Below, piece after piece: positions 31,488-39,647 of a stretch of DNA of 64,000 nt. This DNA is from Caulobacterales bacterium (GTDB lineage: Bacteria; Pseudomonadota; Alphaproteobacteria; Caulobacterales; Caulobacteraceae). Position 1 is the first letter of the stretch, and each line of letters begins with the position of its first letter. The notes below the pieces were generated by a model that saw nothing but the letters and a program-made list of their open reading frames with translations, made no database searches and had not been told where the DNA came from. Made by a program: the position numbers and the translations under genes. The DNA lies in the NCBI GenBank assembly GCA_019510435.1, contig JAEKKJ010000007.1, positions 124,001-188,000 on the forward strand, read 5' to 3'.

Positions 31488-32318
31488 ATGTCGCAGCGCC
31501 TGGAGGTGGTGAACGCCACCCGACCGCCGCCCGTCTGGGCCGCGCTGCGCAACGAGGCCTATGCGGCCGCCAAGACGGAATCCTCGCTGGCCAGCCTGCT
31601 GGCCGCGGTCATCCTGAACCACGATAGCCTGGGGGACTCCCTGAGCTACCAGCTGGCGCGCAAGCTGGGCGACCAGGAGTTCCCGGCCATGAGCCTGCGG
31701 GACATCTGCGAGGAGGCCTACGAGGCCGACCCCGGGCTGGTGGCCATGGCCGAGGACGACCTGAAGGCGGTGTTCGAGCGCGACCCGGCCTGCAAGGGCT
31801 ATGTCCAGCCGTTCCTGTTCTTCAAGGGCTTCCTGGCGCTGCAGACCCACCGGGTCGCCCACTGGCTGTTCGGCGAGGGCCGCGAGACCCTGGCCTTCTA
31901 CCTGCAGAGCCGCTCCAGCGAGCTGTTCCAGGTGGACATCAACCCGGCGACGCGGATCGGCCGCGGCGTCTTCGTGGACCACGGCACCGGGATCGTCATC
32001 GGCGAGACCGCGGTGATCGGGGATGACGTCTCCATGCTGCAGGGCGTGACCCTGGGCGGGACCGGCGCCGAGCGGGGCGACCGCCACCCCAAGATCGGCA
32101 AGGGCGTCCTGCTGGGCGCCGGGGCCAAGGTGCTGGGCAATATCGTCATCGGCGACTACGCCAAGATCGCCTCGGGCTCGGTGGTGCTGAAGCCGGTGCC
32201 GGCCGGCTGCACGGCCGCCGGGGTGCCCGCGCGGCTGGTGAACTGCCCGACCTGCGAGGAGCCGGCCAAGAGCATGGACCATACCCTGGCCGATGCTGTG
32301 TACGACTACGTGATCTGA
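31488..32318 (+). CDS. cysE: serine O-acetyltransferase
   Basis: VDINPATRIGRGVFVDHGTGIVIGETAVIGDDVSMLQGVTLGGTG...RHPKIGKGVLLGAGAKVLGNI. Confidence 0.93.
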   Translation: MSQRLEVVNATRPPPVWAALRNEAYAAAKTESSLASLLAAVILNHDSLGDSLSYQLARKLGDQEFPAMSLRDICEEAYEADPGLVAMAEDDLKAVFERDPACKGYVQPFLFFKGFLALQTHRVAHWLFGEGRETLAFYLQSRSSELFQVDINPATRIGRGVFVDHGTGIVIGETAVIGDDVSMLQGVTLGGTGAERGDRHPKIGKGVLLGAGAKVLGNIVIGDYAKIASGSVVLKPVPAGCTAAGVPARLVNCPTCEEPAKSMDHTLADAVYDYVI

Positions 32319-32378
32319 GGTTTCGCCGGCCTCGCGCTTTCTATAGGTTCGCGCCGAACTGAGCCGAGGAGCGTTGGC

Positions 32379-32585
32379 GTGGACGAGAAGACCATCCGCA
32401 GGATCGAAGGCCATCTGCGCGGGACCTTCGCCAATGCGCGGATCACGCTCACGCCGCGTCCCAAGCAGAAGGACTCCGCCGAGGTCTATGTCGGCGAGGA
32501 GTTCATCGGCGTGGTGTTCCAGGACGAGGACGAGGACGGCTCGTTCATGTTCGAGATGGCGATCCTGGCCGAGGATCTGCCGTAG
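32379..32585 (+). CDS. DUF3126 family protein
   Basis: MDEKTIRRIEGHLRGTFANARITLTPRPKQKDSAEVYVGEEFIGVVFQDEDEDGSFMFEMAILAEDLP. Confidence 0.85.
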   Translation: MDEKTIRRIEGHLRGTFANARITLTPRPKQKDSAEVYVGEEFIGVVFQDEDEDGSFMFEMAILAEDLP

Positions 32586-32661
32586 GGGCGGGATTTCGCA
32601 CCCGCGTCTCTGATTCATCGTTAGGCAGGGCGGTCAGAAGGCATAGTCGCAGGCCGTCCAT

Positions 32662-32676
32662 GTTCTTGTTTTGTTC
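32662..32676 (+). promoter_or_regulatory. candidate LexA/SOS box GTTC-N7-GTTC (no obvious target gene)
   Basis: GTTCTTGTTTTGTTC. Confidence 0.35.
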
Positions 32677-32708
32677 TAGCGGAAAGCGCGCTGCTGAACC
32701 CCACCTGT

Positions 32709-32850
32709 GTCATCCCGGTTTGGGCGACGCCGAAGACCGGGACCCATTCAGCGCCGGGCTGGCAATGAGGCACATTCGACGCCGCACTCCAACACGGCCT
32801 CAGAGCTCAATGGGTCCCGGTCTTTCGCCTGCGGCGAAAACCGGGATGAC
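32709..32850. repeat. large inverted repeat (REP-like intergenic element)
   Basis: Left arm GTCATCCCGGTTT...AAGACCGGGACCCATT; right arm AATGGGTCCCGGTCTTTCGCC...AAACCGGGATGAC. Confidence 0.75.
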
Positions 32851-33059
32851 AGCTGTTGGGGGATCGATGAGGTGCAGCGCGAAAGCGCCGGCCGCTGTGC
32901 GGCTCAGCCCAGCTTAAATCTCATGGCGGCCAGTTTGCCTCGAGGCTCGCATCTACCGTGAGATTTATGCCCCGGTCCCCATCCGGACGACGGGAGTTGG
33001 AAAGGGACTGTCCGGCCGTCGGTCATGGGTGGAAGCGGACTTGCCTCCCGCGATTTCCC

Positions 33060-33563
33060 TCACGCTGACGGGCGCCGCGCGGCCAAAAGCTCGTCCAGTT
33101 GGGCGAATTGCTCGGACGACATGGCCTGCATGCCGGCGAGGGCGTCGGCGACGGGTTCGGCGGAGGGGTAGAGTTCGCTCAGGACCAGCCGGGTCCGCTC
33201 GCCGTCGTCCTCGAAGGTGACGGTCGTGACCGGCGCGTCGGCGCTCTCCTCGTTTGTCCAGACGAGGCGCGCGGGCGCCGTCACCTCGAGGTACTTGCCG
33301 AAGAAGGTCATGGAGTCCGACCCGTCGCCGCCGAAGGTGATGCGATAGCCGCCGCCTGTGCGGGCGTCGATCTCGCAGGCGCTGAGGGTCGCGCCCATCG
33401 ACTTGGGCGACCACCACAGCCTGAAGAGCTCGGGGCGGGTCCAGGCGTCGAACACGGCGCGGACCGGGCTGTCGAAGGTGCGGGTGACGACCAGCTCGCG
33501 ATCGGATTTCCGCGCGACCGTGGTGGGTTTCGTCGTCCCGTTGGACTGACCGCTCTGGCTCAT
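33060..33563 (-). CDS. SRPBCC/AHSA1 family protein
   Basis: ELVVTRTFDSPVRAVFDAWTRPELFRLWWSPKSMG... Confidence 0.87.
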   Translation of the reverse strand: MSQSGQSNGTTKPTTVARKSDRELVVTRTFDSPVRAVFDAWTRPELFRLWWSPKSMGATLSACEIDARTGGGYRITFGGDGSDSMTFFGKYLEVTAPARLVWTNEESADAPVTTVTFEDDGERTRLVLSELYPSAEPVADALAGMQAMSSEQFAQLDELLAARRPSA

Positions 33564-33660
33564 GGATCTCTTCCTTTCTCTCGGGAGACCGTCCGTCTCA
33601 TCGCAAGGACGAACGAGAACCGCGGAAGCCGACATCGCCGGCGCCTTCAGGGCCGGACCT

Positions 33661-34248
33661 CTAAAGCCCCAGCGGCGTCGCGGGCGGGGCGTCGGCGCCT
33701 TTGCGGACCTGGGTCACCTTCAGGCTGCCGGCGGGGAGGGGGCCGAAGGGGGGCTGGGGCTTCGTGACGTCCAGCCAGGCGCCCCAGTGTTCGGGCGGCA
33801 GGATGACCATCTGGCGCTCGTGGTAGGGGGCCATGTCGGGGCCGGGCGGGCAGGTCAGCAGGGTGAAGCGGTCGTCGCGGACGAAGCCGGCCAGGGCCAG
33901 GAACGGGCCTGAGGCGGGCTCGAACAGCCACTTGGACTTGGGCGCCTTGTCGCCCGTGAACTCGAAGAAGCCGTCGGCCGGGACCAGGCAGCGGCCCTGG
34001 GCGAAGGTGCGGCCCTCCGAGCGGAAGTTGATCACCGGGCCGCGGGGGCCGGGAAACCCCCAGCGGAGCTGGGCGAGGTGGGCGGCGCCGTCCTGGCCGG
34101 TGAGGATATAGGCGGGGTCGGTGGGGCGGATCGAGGGCCGCGGTTCGAGGTTGGGCGCGCCGCCGTCCCAGGTGAGTGGGATCTTGAGCTGACGGAACGC
34201 CTCCATGATGTCGGCGAGCGCGGTCTCGAACCGGAATTCGTTGCACAT
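33661..34248 (-). CDS. SOS response-associated peptidase (SRAP/YedK family)
   Basis: MCNEFRFETAL...NFRSEGRTFAQGRCLVPADGFFEF...ERQMVILPPEHWGAWLD; catalytic Cys2 and HxE-like region. Confidence 0.9.
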   Translation of the reverse strand: MCNEFRFETALADIMEAFRQLKIPLTWDGGAPNLEPRPSIRPTDPAYILTGQDGAAHLAQLRWGFPGPRGPVINFRSEGRTFAQGRCLVPADGFFEFTGDKAPKSKWLFEPASGPFLALAGFVRDDRFTLLTCPPGPDMAPYHERQMVILPPEHWGAWLDVTKPQPPFGPLPAGSLKVTQVRKGADAPPATPLGL

Positions 34249-34339
34249 GGCCCCATCGAGACCGAGGCCGGCTACGTCCGCAAGTGTCGTAGGTTTGATG
34301 CAGACTGATCGCGTGATGGGGCTGTATAAAAAATATCGA

Positions 34340-34984
34340 TCAAGCGGCGCCGCGGACGATCCGCCGCGCCTGGAACGGCGGGATGATGGCGGTGATATGG
34401 GCCGCCCAGCGCAGGCGCGCGTCATGCCGCATCGGGCCGGCGATGCTCTCCAGGTCGTAGAGGCCAGGGCGCGAGCCGCGCAGCAGGCGCTTGACCAGCA
34501 CCTCGTCGGTGTCGGTCTCGACGATCACCACCTGGCCCAGCATGTCGGGCGTGGGCGCAGTGCGCTGGTCCTCGAAGTAGATCAGGGCGCCGTCGTCGGC
34601 GAGGCCGCGCATGGAGTGCCCGACGACCCGCAGGGCGCGGGCCTTGTCGGTGCCGCCGGGGGGGATGGGGGCCAGCTCGGCCGGGTCCTGGCCGAGGGCG
34701 AACAGCACCGTGCCGTCCGGATTGGCGCCGACGCGGCCGATCACCGGGATCTCGCCCGTGTCCGCCCCCGGCTGCATCGCGCCGCCGGCGTCATAGAGCC
34801 ATTCGGCGCTGACCCCGAACGCCTGGGCGTATTCCTTGGCCCGCCGGTAGGAGAAGGGCGCGTTGCCGTTCTCGTTGGAGGCGTAGGTGTTGCGGCTCCA
34901 GCCGTGGGCGTCGGCCGCCGCGGCGGCGGTCTCGAACCCGCGGTCGATGCGGGCCTGGCGGAGCCTCTGGGCGCGACCGTCCAT
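34340..34984 (-). CDS. phage-type repressor: HTH plus S24 LexA-like peptidase domain
   Basis: N-terminal HTH region; RVVGHSMRGLADDGALIYFE (Ser) and DEVLVKRLLRG (Lys). Confidence 0.85.
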   Translation of the reverse strand: MDGRAQRLRQARIDRGFETAAAAADAHGWSRNTYASNENGNAPFSYRRAKEYAQAFGVSAEWLYDAGGAMQPGADTGEIPVIGRVGANPDGTVLFALGQDPAELAPIPPGGTDKARALRVVGHSMRGLADDGALIYFEDQRTAPTPDMLGQVVIVETDTDEVLVKRLLRGSRPGLYDLESIAGPMRHDARLRWAAHITAIIPPFQARRIVRGAA

Positions 34985-35009
34985 CTCTGATCCTGAATGC
35001 TGAGCGGGA

Positions 35010-35026
35010 CTGTAGATAAACTACAG
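35010..35026. promoter_or_regulatory. candidate repressor operator O1, perfect inverted repeat
   Basis: CTGTAG-ATAAA-CTACAG between divergent repressor and early gene. Confidence 0.65.
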
Positions 35027-35045
35027 AAAGTTTGGCGGCAACCAA

Positions 35046-35062
35046 CTGTAGGTTTTATACAT
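35046..35062. promoter_or_regulatory. candidate repressor operator O2, imperfect inverted repeat with the same spacing
   Basis: CTGTAG-GTTTT-ATACAT, conserving the inner TGTA..TACA core; 36 bp from O1. Confidence 0.5.
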
Positions 35063-35063
35063 C

Positions 35064-35324
35064 ATGGACATGAAACCTCACCCTGCAGATCGCCGAGCCG
35101 AGCTCGGGCAAAGCTATTTCGTCTTGCGCCACGGCGGCGCGTCAGCCGAGCGGGCCAGCGCCGAACTGGGCCTGGCCTGCGCAAGCGGCCGCACCCAGGA
35201 GGCGCTGTTCCAGGTGCGCCGGCCCGGCAAGGGCGGCGATCCCATGCGTCCGCGGTTCGCCCGGCATGACCGGCATGTGGCGGCGACGCGCGCGGCCGGC
35301 GGCTTCCCGGCGCTGCCCCTATGA
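35064..35324 (+). CDS. hypothetical phage early protein
   Basis: 86 aa ORF divergent from the repressor, operator-proximal. Confidence 0.55.
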   Translation: MDMKPHPADRRAELGQSYFVLRHGGASAERASAELGLACASGRTQEALFQVRRPGKGGDPMRPRFARHDRHVAATRAAGGFPALPL

Positions 35325-35518
35325 GCGGGACCGACGAGGCGGCCACGCTGGTGGCCGGGGCGCTGGCGCGGCGCGGGCCCAAGGACCGCGGCCGGTTCCT
35401 GCGCGAGCTGCTGGCGCACACGGCGGCGGGGCTGGTGGTGATCGAGGGGGAGGCTGAGGCGTCGGAAGCCGTCTATCGCCTGGCCGATGCGGTGGTGGCG
35501 CGCGCATGCCGCGGGTGA
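35321..35518 (+). CDS. hypothetical protein
   Basis: 65 aa ORF, translationally overlapping with its neighbours. Confidence 0.5.
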   Translation: MSGTDEAATLVAGALARRGPKDRGRFLRELLAHTAAGLVVIEGEAEASEAVYRLADAVVARACRG

Positions 35519-36084
35519 GGGATCCGGCCCGCGAGGCGCGGGACCGCCTGCTGCGGCTGGAGCAGCGGGCCAAGGCGCGGGAGGAGGGCCAGGCGGTGGC
35601 CGAGGGCGTCGCCGAGACCGTGGCCCTGTCGCGGGCGCGGGGCTCGGCGATCGAGGCCCCGGCGGCTGGCCCCGGGCGCGGGGCCTATCGGCGGCAGGAG
35701 GGGCTGGCGTGGCTGGCGCGCAAGGGGCGGATCACCGCCGCGGCGCGGGCGGCAGGCGAGCGCTATGGCTGGGCCTATCGCCGCGCCAAGCTGGAGGGCT
35801 CGATCCGCTCGACCCTGGACGTGCGGCCCGGCGGCGGCTTTGCGGGCGCCCCGCCGCTGGAGGCGGTTCTGGCGCACGGGGAGGGGACGGAGCTGGCGCG
35901 GCGCAAGCTGGCCCAGTTCCGCGCCCGCCTGCTGCGCCAGCCGGACCTGGTGGCGGCCTGCGACCTGATCTGCGGCGAGGAGAAGACGCCGCGCGAGGCG
36001 ACGGGGGACGAGCGCGAGGCGCTGCGGCTGGAGGCGGTGCTGAAGGTGGCGCTGGATATCCTGGCGGGGGAGGAGGGGCGTTGA
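35506..36084 (+). CDS. hypothetical phage-associated protein
   Basis: 192 aa charged ORF overlapping the upstream ORF; ends immediately before the SOS box cassette. Confidence 0.6.
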   Translation: MPRVRDPAREARDRLLRLEQRAKAREEGQAVAEGVAETVALSRARGSAIEAPAAGPGRGAYRRQEGLAWLARKGRITAAARAAGERYGWAYRRAKLEGSIRSTLDVRPGGGFAGAPPLEAVLAHGEGTELARRKLAQFRARLLRQPDLVAACDLICGEEKTPREATGDEREALRLEAVLKVALDILAGEEGR

Positions 36085-36085
36085 T

Positions 36086-36100
36086 GTTCGTGGTTTGTTC
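36086..36100 (+). promoter_or_regulatory. LexA/SOS box A with adjacent promoter (TTGACA-N17-TAGGGT, 36101-36129)
   Basis: GTTCGTGGTTTGTTC. Confidence 0.75.
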
Positions 36101-36212
36101 TTGACATTGGCGCGGGAATTTGGTAGGGTTCTGCCAAGATTGATGAGTGGGTCCCGACGCCCACTGTTCGCTGTCGAAGTCGTTCGCGTCGGTCTCGCTA
36201 TCGAGGGGCGCT

Positions 36213-36410
36213 TTAGCTCCCCTTAGGATTGCGCTTTTGGCGAAAGGCCTTCTTGCCCGTATTTCGCGCGACCTCGGCGGCCTTGGCTTGTGAGCGGGCC
36301 GCATCGCCCGCCGCTTTGATGGCTTCGGGGGATACTGGGCCATCGGTCGTGACGACGCTTCGGCCAATGACCTTGCCCTTGCGACGGATCGTGGCGGTAA
36401 CGCTCCCCAT
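36213..36410 (-). CDS. hypothetical small protein
   Basis: 65 aa MGSVTATIRRKGKVIGRSVVTTDGPVSPEAIKAAGDAARSQAKAAEVARNTGKKAFRQKRNPKGS. Confidence 0.4.
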   Translation of the reverse strand: MGSVTATIRRKGKVIGRSVVTTDGPVSPEAIKAAGDAARSQAKAAEVARNTGKKAFRQKRNPKGS

Positions 36411-36565
36411 GCTTCATGATATCGGCACATTCCTGTCCGCGCGACTGTGCCGCGGCCTCATTTGGCAAAGCTAGGCGCAACGCTGCGCAAGCAGTGGCGG
36501 AAGTCCGGCGCCGGCAAGACGTGGCCCTCAGCGAGGTCCGCCTCGGGACGCAATCATCTTCTTGC

Positions 36566-36697
36566 TCGTCATCAGAGGGCTTGTCCCGGTGATCCATGAA
36601 CGCCGATGCTGGTTGAAGAGGCGCGGCGCGGGTGCTGTGGGCGTCCTGCACCATCAGGTGTGCATGGGTGGCCGGGACAGGCCCGGCCATGACGAGC
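36566..36697. repeat. inverted repeat (REP-like intergenic element)
   Basis: Arms gctcgtcat...gggcttgtcccgg..ccatg and catgggtggccgggacaggcccggccatgacgagc. Confidence 0.7.
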
Positions 36698-36732
36698 TTT
36701 AGTGATTCAAGGGGTTGTTGAGATTCGCCCGC

Positions 36733-37602
36733 TCACCCCACCCCGATCGCCCTCACCTCCGCGTCGGGATAGTTCGTGCCTTCGCCCATCTCGCGGTAGC
36801 GGGCGATGTCGGCGGTGCGGGCGGCGTAGGTGCGGTCCAGGACCTCGTAGGCGTCGGGGCCGAGGATCAGGCGGCGGGGCGGGTTGGGGTCGTCGACCAC
36901 GGCGATCATGGCGGCGGCGGCCTTGGCGGGATCGCCCGGCTGGCGGCCGGCCTGGCCGTAGAGGAACTCTTCGATGGGGGCGATGACCGGGCGGTAGGCC
37001 TCGATCGGGGCCTTGGGGCGCATGTTCACGTCGCCGGCGAACTCCGTGCGGAAGTTGCCGGGCTCGACGAGGGTGGCGTGGATGCCGAAGGCGGCGACCT
37101 CGTCGGCGAGGGCCTCGGTCCAGGCCTCCAGGGCGAACTTGGAGGCGCAGTAGGGGCCGAAGCCGCCGATGGAGATCAGGCCGCCGATGCTGGTGAGGTT
37201 GAGGATGTGGCCGGCGCCCTGGGCGCGCATGGCGGGCAGGGTCGCGCGGGTCATCTCGGCGGCGGCGAAGAAGTTGAGCTCCATCTGGTCGCGCAGTTGG
37301 TCAGGGGCGAACTCCTCGACGGCGCCGAGCGAGCCGCGCCCGGCGATGTTGGCCAGGACGTCGACACGGCCGAAGCGGGCGAGGGCCTGGTCGATCCCCG
37401 CCTGGCGGGCGGCGGGGTCGGTGACGTCGAGGGCGAGGGGCAGCACGCGGTCGGGGGCGAGGGCCTGCAGCTCCGCCAGGCGTTCGCGGCGACGGGCGGC
37501 GACCACGGCGCGCTCGCCTCGCTCGATCACCGCCTGGGCCAGCGCCTGGCCGAAGCCGGCCGACGCGCCCGTGATGAACCACACCCGATCCTGTTTGGTC
37601 AT
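36733..37602 (-). CDS. SDR family oxidoreductase
   Basis: RVWFITGASAGFGQALAQAVIERGERAVVAARR...YCASKFALEAWTEAL. Confidence 0.9.
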   Translation of the reverse strand: MTKQDRVWFITGASAGFGQALAQAVIERGERAVVAARRRERLAELQALAPDRVLPLALDVTDPAARQAGIDQALARFGRVDVLANIAGRGSLGAVEEFAPDQLRDQMELNFFAAAEMTRATLPAMRAQGAGHILNLTSIGGLISIGGFGPYCASKFALEAWTEALADEVAAFGIHATLVEPGNFRTEFAGDVNMRPKAPIEAYRPVIAPIEEFLYGQAGRQPGDPAKAAAAMIAVVDDPNPPRRLILGPDAYEVLDRTYAARTADIARYREMGEGTNYPDAEVRAIGVG

Positions 37603-38039
37603 GTATGCGCCTCCGCGATTGAGCCCGCTTCCCCGGTCGGAAAGAGATGGCGGCTGATCGGTGGAAGACAACCTGGGCGTTTGCGGAAGGCGGCGGCGCA
37701 GCAGCTGGCGCGCCCACTCTGCGCCTTACATCCCATGGGCGGAGCAGGCGGGCCCGCAATCTACCATGGGATCGAAGGGGCGGTCCCTTCCTGGAGGAAG
37801 GGCGCGGAAGGGGGCTGGGTGCGGCCTCACGGCGCTCTGCAGCCTTCCGCGGCGATGGAGGAAGGTCGGGGCGGCGGTGTGGCCACGGCGACGAGGCGAT
37901 GGGCGCGGTTGGGGGCCGGCGCCGGCTGCATCGGCTGCATCTACGCGTTGCACACCACCACCCCGCCCTCCTCCATGGAGGAGGAGGTGCGGCGGCCCCT
38001 GGGAGCCGCCGCGATGGCGCTCGGAACGCCGGTCGGACC

Positions 38040-38798
38040 TCAGGCCGGCTGCGGCAGGCCGCCGTCGCGGCGGCGGCGTCGCAGGAGGGTGGCCGCGCCG
38101 CCGAAGCCGAGGATCATGAGCGCCCAGCTGGCCGGCTCGGGCGCGGCGGAGACGCGGGTGGCGGCGTCGTAGCTGACGACGCCGTCGTAGATCTTCAGGG
38201 TGTCGATCTGGCCGCCCAGGAACTCGCTGTAGCCGCCGAACTGGCGGCCGAGGCGGGTGTCCGTGCCGGTGTTGAAGTCTGTGACCTTGCCGGCGGTGAA
38301 GGCGGGCGCGGCGCCGTCGATGTAGAAGTTGAAGCCGTCGGCGCCGTTGGTGAGCAAGAGGTTGTGGAAGGCGCCGGCGCTGGGCAGGGCCACGCCGGGC
38401 GCGCCATGGGCGTCGGTGAGGCGGAAGCCCGCGCCGCCGTTCGTGCCGATGTAGAAGCCCGAGGCGCCGGAGAAGCCCTGGGAGATGATCTCGGCGATGC
38501 CGGCCTGGCTGGCGGCGATCTGGACCCGCAGCAGGACGGAGAAGTCCGCGCCGGCGTTCGGCACGATGTGCTGGCCGAACTGGACGTAGTCGTCGACGCC
38601 GTCGAGGTGCAGGACGCCGCCGGAGACGGCCGCGCCGCCCAGCAGCTGGCCGTCGGCGGAGCCGGCGTGGTCGATGACGTAGCCGCCGACGTCCGCGGAG
38701 AAGTCGTAGGCGTGGATCAGCGCCGCGGCGCTGGCGGGCGCGGCGGCCGCGAGAGCGAGCGCAGCGACAGCTGCGCCGGCGAAGACGATGGAACGCAT
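38040..38798 (-). CDS. LamG-like domain protein with PEP-CTERM sorting signal
   Basis: Signal peptide; GGVLHLDGVDDYVQFG; C-terminal AAPEPASWALMILGFGGAATLLRRRRRDG. Confidence 0.87.
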   Translation of the reverse strand: MRSIVFAGAAVAALALAAAAPASAAALIHAYDFSADVGGYVIDHAGSADGQLLGGAAVSGGVLHLDGVDDYVQFGQHIVPNAGADFSVLLRVQIAASQAGIAEIISQGFSGASGFYIGTNGGAGFRLTDAHGAPGVALPSAGAFHNLLLTNGADGFNFYIDGAAPAFTAGKVTDFNTGTDTRLGRQFGGYSEFLGGQIDTLKIYDGVVSYDAATRVSAAPEPASWALMILGFGGAATLLRRRRRDGGLPQPA

Positions 38799-38984
38799 GA
38801 CAGGAACCCCCCAAGGACTGAACGCCGCCCCAGTCCGAGCGGCCCGGGGCGTAGCGCCAGGAAAGCGCGGCTGGCCGCCGCGCGCCTCCCCCGATCGGGG
38901 GTGCGGGCGCGGCGCATGGACCCTGGCTTTCCGTGCGCCGGCTGAGCATCCTGCGCGCGGCGACGCAAAGCGCCTGGAGACCCC

Positions 38985-39578
38985 ATGGACCGCGACAGGC
39001 TGACGGCGTTCACCGACGGGGTGCTGGCCGTGATCATCACGATCATGGTGCTGGAGATGAAGCCGCCGCATGGGGCGGCGTTCGCGGACCTCGTGGCGCT
39101 GTGGCCGGTGTTCCTGAGCTATGTGCTGAGCTTCGTCTACGTGGCCATCTACTGGAACAACCACCACCACTTCTTCCACCTGGTGAAGGCGGTGGATGGC
39201 GGGATCCTGTGGGCCAACCTGCACCTCCTGTTCTGGCTGTCGACGATCCCCTTCGCCACGGCCTGGATGGGCGAGAACCACTTCGCCGCGGCGCCGACCG
39301 CGCTCTATGGCGGCTCGCTTTTGATGTCGTCGCTGGCCTGGGTGATCATGCAGGCGGCGATCATCCGGCGGCAGGGCCCGGACTCGCCCCTGGCGCAGGC
39401 CATCGGGCGGGACCTGAAGGGCAAGCTGTCGCCGTTCGTCTACCTGGGCGGCGTCGCCCTGGCCTTCGCCAGCCCCACGGCGGCGGACCTTCTGTACCTG
39501 GGCGCGGCGCTGGCGTGGCTGATCCCTGACCGCCGGGTCGAGAAGACCGTGCGCCGGGGCGGGGCGTCGGCCGGCTGA
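38985..39578 (+). CDS. TMEM175 family (DUF1211) membrane protein
   Basis: RLTAFTDGVLAVIITIMVLEMKPP...VLSFVYVAIYWNNHHHFFH. Confidence 0.9.
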   Translation: MDRDRLTAFTDGVLAVIITIMVLEMKPPHGAAFADLVALWPVFLSYVLSFVYVAIYWNNHHHFFHLVKAVDGGILWANLHLLFWLSTIPFATAWMGENHFAAAPTALYGGSLLMSSLAWVIMQAAIIRRQGPDSPLAQAIGRDLKGKLSPFVYLGGVALAFASPTAADLLYLGAALAWLIPDRRVEKTVRRGGASAG

Positions 39579-39647
39579 ACCCTACCGCGGGCCGATCGCG
39601 CAGCAGCGGCGGCGGCCCGGTTCACACAATCTGTAAGGAGTAGAGCC

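Noticed and set aside
32660-32917. + strand ORF MFLFCSSGKRAAEPHLCHPGLG...
   Set aside because: Runs through the SOS box and inverted repeat; no RBS, no coding character.
33661-34248. SRAP/YedK gene as a member of the SOS-box set
   Set aside because: Despite the family name, no GTTC-N7-GTTC was found in its upstream region (34249-34340).
36223-36690. Minus ORF MAGPVPATHAHLMVQDAHS...
   Set aside because: It is the translation of a REP-like inverted repeat and overlaps a better small ORF; not treated as a gene.
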